Both the position numbers and the translations under genes were made by a program. From an uncultured Collinsella sp. (GTDB taxonomy: Bacteria; Actinomycetota; Coriobacteriia; Coriobacteriales; Coriobacteriaceae), in assembly GCA_959026725.1 (NCBI GenBank), contig CAUFMG010000002.1:1-64000 (forward strand): 64,000 nucleotides of DNA. Direction: 5' to 3'. The stretch's first letter is position 1; each line of letters starts with the position of its first letter. Under the pieces are notes generated by a model. The model was not told the origin of the DNA and searched no databases. It saw only the letters and a program-made list of their open reading frames with translations. Shown one piece after another: positions 24,701 through 32,000 of this stretch.

Positions 24701-25978
24701 ATGTACGATACGGGATCGATAACGTTTATGCTCATCTGCACCATGCTCGTGTTTTTAATGACACCGGGTCTGGCGTTTTTCTATGGCGGCCTGTCCAGGC
24801 GCAAAAATGTTATCAACACCATGCTCATGTGCTTTGGCGCCATTGGCCTGGTCGGCGTGCTGTGGATTGTTGCCGGCTGGTCGCTGGCCTACGGCGGCGA
24901 CGGTTCCAGCCCGTTTATTGGAGGCCTTGACCAGCTGCTGTGCTTGCCGGTGCTCAACCAGGTGCTGCAGGCGGCTGAGGGCACCGCGTCGGACGGTGCC
25001 GTCTGCCCTCAGATCATCAACATCGCCTTCCAGATGGCGTTTGCCATGATCACCGCCGCTATCGTCACGGGCAGCCTGGCCGGCCGCGTTAAGTTTGGTG
25101 CCATGGCGGCCTTCCTGGGCATTTGGCTGCTCGTGGTCTATGCGCCGCTCGCCCACATGGTCTGGGGCGGCGATGGCTCCTTTATCGGCGACATCATCGG
25201 CGCACTCGACTTTGCCGGCGGCGACGTGGTGCACATTTCGTCCGGTCTTACGGGCCTGATTCTCTGCTTAATGCTCGGCCGTCGTCGCGGCTTTGGCATG
25301 GTGAGCTACCGTCCGCATAACGTGCCGTTTGTGGCGCTGGGCGCCGGGCTGCTTTGGTTTGGCTGGTTTGGCTTTAACGGCGGCAGCGAGTTTAAGGCCG
25401 ATGCCGTGGCGGCACTCGCCATCCTCAACACCGTGACGGCCAGCGCAGCGGGCATGGTTTCGTGGCTTGCTGTCGAGCGCGTGCACACCGGTCGCCCCAC
25501 GCTGGTGGGTGCCAGCACCGGTCTGGTTGCGGGCCTTGTGGTGGTCACGCCGGGCGCGGGCTTTGTCGAGCCGTGGGCAGCGCTGGTCATGGGCCTGATC
25601 GTCTCGCCCGTCTGCTACTTGGCCATCAGTCATCTTAAGACCAAGTTCGGCTACGACGACGCGCTCGACGCGTTTGGCTGCCACGGCATCGGCGGCGTCT
25701 TGGGCGGCGTGCTCACGGGCCTGTTCTGTGTGCCGGAGCTCTCGTGGACCGGTAAGGGTGGCCTGTTCTACACGGGCGACGTGTCGCTGCTCATCTCGCA
25801 GATTTTGGGCATTGTGGTGACGGTCGCTATTGTGCTGGTGCTCGATTTGGTGATCGCCGCGGTGGTCAAGGCGCTGTTCCACGGCAGCCTGCGCGTGGAC
25901 GAGGCCGACGAGGCGCTGGGCCTGGATGCGAGTCAGCACGGCGAGAGCGCATATCCTTCGTTCTCCGGGCTCGATTAG
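24701..25978 (+). CDS. amt: Ammonium transporter
   Basis: A 425-residue Amt/MEP/Rh channel with about eleven membrane helices. The N-terminal GLAFFYGGLSRRKNV, the central GGDVVHISSG with the first pore histidine region, and DAFGCHGIGG with the second are present. It imports ammonium and is paired with a P-II gene 212 bp downstream, the common amt-glnK arrangement. I chose ATG 24701 (MYDTGS) with GGGGGAG upstream. Confidence 0.95.
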   Translation: MYDTGSITFMLICTMLVFLMTPGLAFFYGGLSRRKNVINTMLMCFGAIGLVGVLWIVAGWSLAYGGDGSSPFIGGLDQLLCLPVLNQVLQAAEGTASDGAVCPQIINIAFQMAFAMITAAIVTGSLAGRVKFGAMAAFLGIWLLVVYAPLAHMVWGGDGSFIGDIIGALDFAGGDVVHISSGLTGLILCLMLGRRRGFGMVSYRPHNVPFVALGAGLLWFGWFGFNGGSEFKADAVAALAILNTVTASAAGMVSWLAVERVHTGRPTLVGASTGLVAGLVVVTPGAGFVEPWAALVMGLIVSPVCYLAISHLKTKFGYDDALDAFGCHGIGGVLGGVLTGLFCVPELSWTGKGGLFYTGDVSLLISQILGIVVTVAIVLVLDLVIAAVVKALFHGSLRVDEADEALGLDASQHGESAYPSFSGLD

Positions 25979-25982
25979 CAGC

Positions 25983-26075
25983 TTCCCCAAGCACCGCACC
26001 TTGCCGTTCAATCGTCGCTCACGTACTTAAGTACGCTTCGCTCCTCTTTCACGGCAATCTGCGGCACTTGGGAAA
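25983..26075. repeat. Imperfect inverted repeat between amt and glnK (element E5)
   Basis: Arms of about 45 bp start with TTCCCCAAGCACCGCA and end with TGCGGCACTTGGGAAA, meeting at a central CGTACTTAAGTACG palindrome. A partial third copy of the arm end, TTTGCGGTACCTGGGAAACC, lies at about 26119-26139. As mRNA it would fold into one long hairpin separating the two genes. Confidence 0.7.
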
Positions 26076-26190
26076 CCTGCTAAGACCAGTCAGTTGATTT
26101 TTTATGATCTCTGAGGTTGGTTTGCGGTACCTGGGAAACCCGTGCCATGTGAAGGACAATTCATTTCTTTATTAAAGAGAGGAATTCACT

Positions 26191-26529
26191 ATGAAGAAAA
26201 TTACGGCGATCGTTCGTGCCGAGAAGCTTGAGGTTCTTAAAGACGCGCTGTTTGCTGCCGATGTTCGTGGCATGACTATCAACCAGGTGCAGGGCTGCGG
26301 CGCACAGCATGGCTGGAAGGAATACGTGCGCGGCAACGAGTTGCTTGTCAACATGATTCCTAAGGTGCAGTTCACCCTCATCTGCGCCGACGAGCACGTC
26401 GACGGCATTGCCGACATCATCTGCAACGCCGCCCGCACCGGTGCCGTTGGAGACGGCAAGATTTGGGTCGAGCCGGTCGAAGAAGTTATCCGCATCCGTA
26501 CCGGCGAACACGGTCCCGCCGCGGTGTAG
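26191..26529 (+). CDS. glnK: P-II family nitrogen regulatory protein lacking Tyr51
   Basis: A 112-residue P-II trimer subunit that senses 2-oxoglutarate and adenylates and gates Amt. The fold signatures MKKITAIVR, AARTGAVGDGKIWV and the C-terminal VIRIRTGE are intact. The T-loop reads GWKEYVRGNELLV, so position 51, the tyrosine uridylylated or adenylylated in other bacteria, is Leu. Covalent control at that site is therefore excluded. Strong AAAGAGAGG before the ATG. Confidence 0.95.
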   Translation: MKKITAIVRAEKLEVLKDALFAADVRGMTINQVQGCGAQHGWKEYVRGNELLVNMIPKVQFTLICADEHVDGIADIICNAARTGAVGDGKIWVEPVEEVIRIRTGEHGPAAV

Positions 26530-26545
26530 GACAATCTTTCGCCTG

Positions 26546-26577
26546 ACGGGCGCGCCTCTCTTGGGGCGTGCCCGTTC
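26546..26577 (+). terminator. Probable terminator after glnK
   Basis: ACGGGCGCGCC pairs with GGGGCGTGCCCGT around TCTCTT, with a short T/C tail. Confidence 0.5.
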
Positions 26578-26616
26578 TCGTCTACAATATCGTGCAGACG
26601 AAGGAGGGGCATGCCC

Positions 26617-27474
26617 ATGATCAAGATGTTTGCGAGTGACTTAGACGGAACGCTGCTGAACGCCCTGCACGAGGCGGATGGGACCATCCGCCGTGCCATC
26701 CGCGAGCTGACCAAGGCTGGCCTGCATGTGGTTCCCGCGACCGGACGCTCGACGCTGCCGATTGGCGAGCATGGCTTTACGGGCCTGGCGCTTGACGCCT
26801 GCTGCTCCAACGGATCCATCGTGCGCGACAGCCATGGCGAGGTGCTCAAGACCTGGACCATCGACCCACAGATCACCGAGGAGCTGCTCAAGGAGTTTCC
26901 GGATATCTGTTTTGACTGCTCCACGCCCGACGGCATGTTTTCGAGCGGATCGTTCGAGATGCACCAGGCGGGCTTTAAAAAGGACAGCCCTATCAAGCGC
27001 ATCGTGATGCGCGGCATGCGTGCGCGTGGCGGGTATCACGAGGAGCAGTATTTCGATCAGTCGATCGGCGATATCTTGCGTCACGATGTATGCAAGATCA
27101 ATTGTCGCGTGACCTCGCCCGAGCTGGAGCGCGACCTTAAGGCATATTTGGCCGAGCGATCGGATCGCGTGGTCAACGCGCCGTTCGATCCGGTGATGTT
27201 CGAGATCACGGACGTGACGTGCAACAAGGGCGAGAGTGTGGCTTGGCTGGCGGGCTACTACGGTATTGCCGAGGATGAGGTCGCGGTCTACGGCGACGGC
27301 GGCAACGACATCGCCATGCTCAAGCGTTTCCGTCACAGCTATGCCACCAAGAATGGCAGTGACGCGGCCAAGGCCGCCGCGAGCGCGACTATCGGCAGCT
27401 GCATGGTCCACGCCGTCCCCAAACACATGCTCGCCACCATGCGCAAGCAAAACTCCCGCACCGTCATCGAATAA
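26617..27474 (+). CDS. Cof-type HAD-superfamily hydrolase
   Basis: A 285-residue haloacid-dehalogenase phosphatase counted from ATG 26617. The nucleophile motif is ASDLDGTLL, the Lys region is in VTCNKGES and the Mg2+ motif is YGDGGNDIAML. These enzymes dephosphorylate sugar phosphates or flavin-like compounds; the substrate is unknown. AGGAGG is 9 nt from ATG 26617 but only 3 nt from ATG 26611, so the second Met is preferred. Confidence 0.85.
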   Translation: MIKMFASDLDGTLLNALHEADGTIRRAIRELTKAGLHVVPATGRSTLPIGEHGFTGLALDACCSNGSIVRDSHGEVLKTWTIDPQITEELLKEFPDICFDCSTPDGMFSSGSFEMHQAGFKKDSPIKRIVMRGMRARGGYHEEQYFDQSIGDILRHDVCKINCRVTSPELERDLKAYLAERSDRVVNAPFDPVMFEITDVTCNKGESVAWLAGYYGIAEDEVAVYGDGGNDIAMLKRFRHSYATKNGSDAAKAAASATIGSCMVHAVPKHMLATMRKQNSRTVIE

Positions 27475-27504
27475 TGTGACAAAGGGATAGCCCCTTTGTC
27501 ACAT
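27474..27504. repeat. Hairpin repeat, TGTGACAAAG family (copy 1)
   Basis: ATGTGACAAAGGG pairs with CCCCTTTGTCACAT around a 4-nt loop. It begins at the stop codon of the HAD gene. Copy 2 at 28223-28253 keeps the outer arm and changes the loop. Confidence 0.8.
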
Positions 27505-27849
27505 GGGAGATGCCGGCTTTTGGCATACAGGACTGTTTCGCTTTCGCCACCAACAAATTTCGAGTTATTCGGCCTGTCGGAGGTCGTTAAATGGCTAAAG
27601 ATGCCCTCTTGGGAGCATTCATACCTCTAATGGTGTTTGATTCGGTGACGTAAGTGAGCGAATGGGCATGCATGCGCTCAAATAAGGACAAAGCTCTCAG
27701 ATAATCCCGGCGGTGCATTTATACAGAGCCAGCAGCGTGGCCGAATAACTCGAAAAATGTAGGCAGCAGTTCGGCGACAAGCTCGGGTATGGCGAAGGAA
27801 CTGTTCCTTCGCCATAATGAGTTCCGATCTTCTGAAATACGAACAAACA
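27505..27849. other. Gene-free stretch before the small membrane peptide
   Basis: No convincing ORF on either strand. A perfect hairpin GGCGAAGGAAC/GTTCCTTCGCC lies around 27789-27813. The sequence is more A+T-rich than its surroundings and has no repeat copies elsewhere in the window. Confidence 0.4.
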
Positions 27850-27879
27850 TTCGCATACCTAACTGCGCTTTGATAGAAT
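27850..27879 (+). promoter_or_regulatory. Putative promoter of the small membrane peptide
   Basis: TTCGCA (27850-27855), an 18-bp spacer and TAGAAT (27874-27879). The mRNA would begin near 27886, about 58 nt before the ATG. Confidence 0.5.
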
Positions 27880-27908
27880 TGATGCTGTTGGCGGCAGTTC
27901 CATGTGCC

Positions 27909-27943
27909 GGGCAACGCCCTCCATCTGATGGGAGGTGATGCCC
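27909..27943 (+). promoter_or_regulatory. Stem-loop hiding the ribosome binding site of the small peptide
   Basis: GGGCA (27909-27913) pairs with TGCCC (27939-27943) and CCTCC (27918-27922) pairs with the Shine-Dalgarno GGAGG (27931-27935). The ATG at 27944 follows directly. Sequestering the site this way is typical of type I toxin mRNAs. Confidence 0.6.
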
Positions 27944-28069
27944 ATGACCGATCTGATTGATTTCGTGAGACTTCTGACCGCTTTGGTCTCGTTCTTCACG
28001 GCGCTCGTCGGGCTTTCCGAGGCACTCAAGCAACGTTCGAAGCAACGTAAAAGGGGTCGCCGCCGCTAA
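27944..28069 (+). CDS. 41-aa single-span membrane peptide, candidate type I toxin
   Basis: The peptide begins MTDLIDFVRLLTALVSFF, continues with a hydrophobic stretch to about residue 25, and ends in a very basic tail (KQRSKQRKRGRRR). GGAGG is 8 nt upstream of ATG 27944. One hydrophobic helix plus a basic tail, a ribosome site held in a stem, and a convergent antisense promoter together match type I toxins such as the Fst/TxpA classes in form, though I see no direct sequence match. Not long enough for routine gene calling. It could instead be a small regulatory membrane peptide. Confidence 0.6.
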   Translation: MTDLIDFVRLLTALVSFFTALVGLSEALKQRSKQRKRGRRR

Positions 28070-28131
28070 GGCGTTGACCCCTTAATCCAAGCAACGGCGC
28101 TGCCCAGCTTTCCAGAACTTGGGCTGCCGTC
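28049..28131 (-). ncRNA. Putative antisense RNA to the small membrane peptide mRNA
   Basis: A minus-strand promoter at 28138-28166 would start an RNA near 28131. It contains a stem-loop (ACGGC-GCCCA paired with TGGGC-GCCGT, about 28090-28129) and ends at a hairpin AAGGGGTC/GACCCCTT followed by TTTT (28049-28083). This about 80-nt RNA overlaps the last six codons and 3' region of the peptide gene, the usual geometry of a type I antitoxin. Transcription is predicted, not shown. Confidence 0.5.
28051..28083 (-). terminator. Terminator hairpin overlapping the peptide stop codon
   Basis: AAGGGGTC pairs with GACCCCTT, with the TAA of the peptide gene in the loop. TTTT follows on the minus strand, so it fits the antisense RNA best; the plus-strand tail is weak. 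Confidence 0.6.
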
Positions 28132-28137
28132 GACACT

Positions 28138-28166
28138 ATTCTACCCACGAATGACATTTTGGACAA
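28138..28166 (-). promoter_or_regulatory. Putative promoter of the antisense RNA
   Basis: On the minus strand TTGTCC (28161-28166), a 17-bp spacer and TAGAAT (28138-28143). The -10 is identical to that of the peptide gene. Confidence 0.5.
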
Positions 28167-28222
28167 TCGGTAATGCCGCTCTAAAAGCCTGGCACAACCG
28201 GCACAACCTAGGCGGTCGCTGG

Positions 28223-28253
28223 ATGTGACAAAGAGGCTGCCCCTTCGTCACAT
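28223..28253. repeat. Hairpin repeat, TGTGACAAAG family (copy 2)
   Basis: ATGTGACAAAG pairs with CTTCGTCACAT around AGGCTGCCC. It marks the end of the 28.0-28.2 kb locus, upstream of the TetR gene. Confidence 0.75.
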
Positions 28254-28280
28254 TCCAAATATTGCCTTTACGTGTTGATA

Positions 28281-28323
28281 CACACGGTGTGCAATAATAC
28301 TCGCACTGTGCAATAGCGCACAG
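28281..28323. promoter_or_regulatory. Possible operators of the TetR-family gene
   Basis: CACACGGTGTG (28281-28291) is a perfect palindrome, and CTGTGC/GCACAG (28306-28323, 6-nt spacer) a second. TGTGCAATA is repeated across them. They lie 22-64 bp before the TetR start, fitting autoregulation. Confidence 0.45.
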
Positions 28324-28344
28324 GCTGAGTAACAAGGAGGACGC

Positions 28345-29055
28345 TTGTCCCAGCTCGAGAAATGCGACCGCCGGTCCCTTCGCTCGCAGCGTGCCCTTCG
28401 CCAGGCACTTGCCAGCGAGCTTGCCGAAAGCAGCGACCTTTCGCGCATTAACGTCGCGTCGCTCACCGAGCGCGCCGGTCTTACACGCCGCACGTTCTAT
28501 TCGCACTACCGCGATATCCCCGACTTTATCAGCCAGATCGAGGACGGCCTGCTTGCCGAGATTCGCGAGCGGGTGGAGCTTATCACCGCAGCTCAATTAC
28601 CCGATCTTTACCGCAACATTGACGAGCTCGAGCCGGCGCCCGGTTCGGTTGAGCTGCTGCGTTATCTTGCGGCCAACCGCGACTTAATCGGTGCGCTGCT
28701 GGGTCCGGGCGGCGACCAGGCCTTCATTAAAAGGATCATCGACACCGCTCGTGAGGCCGTGGTGCCTCGTGCACAGACGGGCATTTTGGGCCTGGCGCTG
28801 GGCACCTTCTTTGACTACTACGTCACCTACGTCGTGAGTGCCGAGGTCGGCATGATTCAGCGCTGGTTTGAGCGCGGGCTCACCGAATCGCCCGAGGCCA
28901 TGGCGCGCATTATGACGGTGCTCGCTTTTGTGCGCCCTGGTGACCTGTATGGCCAACCCATCGATATCAACGTGCCGGAATACGGCATGAAGCTATTGAA
29001 CTTGCAGCTCGAGGACGCGGCCGACACCGCCGCAACCGTCGAGTCCAACAACTAA
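28345..29055 (+). CDS. TetR/AcrR-family transcriptional regulator
   Basis: A 236-residue regulator. The DNA-binding region covers about residues 14-60 (INVASLTERAGLTRRTFYSHY). A C-terminal ligand domain of about 150 residues follows, with LALGTFFDYYVTYVVSAEVG. The start is TTG at 28345 with a strong AAGGAGG site. The activase gene follows after 11 nt and is almost certainly co-transcribed, so it likely controls that gene. Confidence 0.85.
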   Translation: MSQLEKCDRRSLRSQRALRQALASELAESSDLSRINVASLTERAGLTRRTFYSHYRDIPDFISQIEDGLLAEIRERVELITAAQLPDLYRNIDELEPAPGSVELLRYLAANRDLIGALLGPGGDQAFIKRIIDTAREAVVPRAQTGILGLALGTFFDYYVTYVVSAEVGMIQRWFERGLTESPEAMARIMTVLAFVRPGDLYGQPIDINVPEYGMKLLNLQLEDAADTAATVESNN

Positions 29056-29066
29056 GAGGAGAGACA

Positions 29067-32000
29067 ATGAGCAAACTCGTCGAGGGCATTAAGGACCGTA
29101 TGGTCGCTGCCGCGCGTGAGGCCGCGCCCGCCGTGGTGGATGCCGCGCAGAAGGCCGCGACCGCAGCTGCCGAGAAAGTTGCTGAGGCAGTTGCCGATGC
29201 CAAGAACGCGGCAGGGGAGACGTCCGTCGCCAGCGAGCCCGCCACCGCCGCCGAGCCCTTAGCCGCCGCCCAGGCCCCCGAAGGCGCGATCTTCAACCCT
29301 GAGAACGCTCGTGGCAACCTGCACCTGGGCATCGACGTAGGCTCCACCACCGTCAAGCTTGCCGTGCTCAATGACGACAACCAGATTGTCTACGCCAAGT
29401 ACCAGCGTCACCACACCGACGTCCGCGCCTGCGCCCGCGACCTGTTCGAGGGTGCTGCGACCGTGCTGCCGACGGCCCAAATGACCTGCGCCATCACCGG
29501 CTCGGGCGGCCTGCTGCTGTCCCAGTGGCTCGACCTGGAATTTGTCCAGGAGGTCATCGCCAGCAAGCGTGCCGTCGAGACTCTCATCCCGGCCACCGAT
29601 GTCGCCATCGAGCTGGGCGGCGAGGACGCCAAGATCATCTACTTCGACAACGGCATCGAGCAGCGCATGAACGGCACCTGCGCCGGCGGCACGGGCGCGT
29701 TCATCGATCAGATGGCCACTCTGCTGCACACCGACGCGAGCGGCCTTAACGAACTCGCGGCCAACGCCACCACCATCTATCCCATCGCCAGCCGTTGCGG
29801 CGTCTTTGCCAAGACCGACGTCCAGCCGCTGCTCAACGAGGGCGCCCGCCCCGAGGACGTGGCTGCCTCCATCTTCCAGGCTGTCGTGACCCAGACCATC
29901 TCGGGCCTGGCGTGCGGCCGTCCCATCCGCGGCAACGTCGCCTTCTTGGGCGGCCCGCTGCAGTATCTCTCCGAGCTGCGCCACCGCTTCTACCTCACGC
30001 TCAACCTGGACGAGGAGCACCGTATCGTGCCCCAAAACGCCCACCTGTTTGTAGCGAGCGGCGCCGCCATGGCGCACGAGTCCAATAAGCTCAGCACGTT
30101 CCCGCAGCTCATCGAGGCCATCGATGCCCTGGGTGACACACAAGGTGCCGAGGTCGAGCGTCTGGATCCGCTCTTTGCCACCGATGAGGATTTTGCCGAG
30201 TTCAAGACCCGCCACGACACCGAGGTCGTCCCCAAGGGCAAGCTCGACGGCTACACCGGCCGCGTGTTCATCGGCATCGACGCCGGCTCCACCACCATGA
30301 AGGCCGCGCTCGTGGGCGAGGACGGTCAGCTGCTGCACACCTGGTACGGCAACAACAACGGCGACATCCTAGGCACGGCCAAGGTCATCATGGCCGATTT
30401 CTACAACCACATCCCCGCCGGCTGCACCATCGGCCACGTGACCACTACGGGCTACGGCGAGGCGCTGCTCATCGAGGCGCTCAAGGCCGACTCCGGCGAG
30501 ATCGAGACCGTTGCGCACCTGCGCGGCGCCAAGGCGTTCCTGCCCGGCGTCGAATTCATTCTGGACATTGGCGGCCAGGACATGAAGTGCCTGCGCGTCA
30601 AGGACGGCGTGATCGAGCACATCATGCTCAACGAGGCCTGCTCGTCGGGCTGCGGCAGCTTTATCGAGAGCTTCGCCGTGTCCATGAATATGGACGTGCG
30701 TGCGTTTGCCGATGCCGCCATTCATGCCAAGGCCCCCGTCGACCTGGGCAGCCGCTGCACGGTCTTTATGAATTCGCGCGTTAAGCAGGCACAAAAGGAA
30801 GGCGCCACGGTGGGCGACATCGCGGCCGGCCTGTCCTATTCCGTCATCAAGAATGCCCTGTTCAAGGTCATTAAGCTGCGCGACCCCAAGGAGATCGGCA
30901 GCCAGGTGATCGTCCAGGGCGGCACCTTTATGTCCGATGCGACGCTGCGCGCGTTTGAGCAGCTCACCGGCGTTCATGCCGTGCGTCCCGACATCGCCGG
31001 CTGCATGGGCGCCTACGGTGCGGCCTTGCTCGCCCGCGATCGCGCCGGCGCCGACGGCACCTCGACCATCCTCTCGGCCGAGGACATCGCACACCTCACC
31101 GTGACGCAAAAGCATGTCCGCTGCGGCCGTTGCTCTAACAACTGCCAGCTTACCGTCAACGACTTTGGCGGCGGCAGGCGCTTCATTACCGGCAACCGCT
31201 GCGAGAAGGGCGCCGGCCACAAAAAGCAAAAGACCGAGGCCCCCAACCTCTTCAAAAAGAAAAACGAGTTGCTGTTTAACCGCGAGGTGCTGAGCCCCGA
31301 CGAGGCCCCGCGCGGCACCGTCGGCATCCCCCGCGCGCTCAACATGTACGAGAACTACCCCTTCTGGCATGCGTTCTTTACGCGCTTGGGCTTTAGCGTG
31401 CAGCTGTCCGACCAGTCGAGCAAGAAGACCTACCAGGCGGGCATCGAGTCCATGCCGTCCGAGAGCGTGTGCTACCCGGCAAAGATGAGCCACGGCCATG
31501 TGATGAACCTTATCGACCGCGATGTCGACTTCATTTGGATGCCGTGCGTGCGCTGGGAGCGCAAGGAGGACCCGACGGCTGGCAACTGCTATAACTGCCC
31601 CATCGTCATGAGCTATCCCACGGCGCTGGCGCTCAACATCGACGAGATCCGCGAGCAGAACATCGAGTTCCTGTATCCGTTTGTGCCGTATCACGACAAG
31701 ACCGAGCTCAAGCGCCGTCTGTACCAGGTGCTCGCCGTCGACCGTGTGGCCGATGCGCAAGCCGGTCGCGGTCGCGTGCGCGGACCCAAGATCACGCGCT
31801 CCGAGGTCGATGCCGCCGTCAATGCTGCCTTTGAGGCCGATGCGCGCTTCCACGAGGACATCCAGACTATGGGCGAGGAGGCTCTTAAGTGGGTCGAGGA
31901 CCACGGCGGTCACGGCATCGTGCTCGCCGGTCGTCCCTACCATAACGACCCCGAGATCAACCACGCCCTGCCCGAGCTTATCTCGAGCTTTGGCTTTGCG

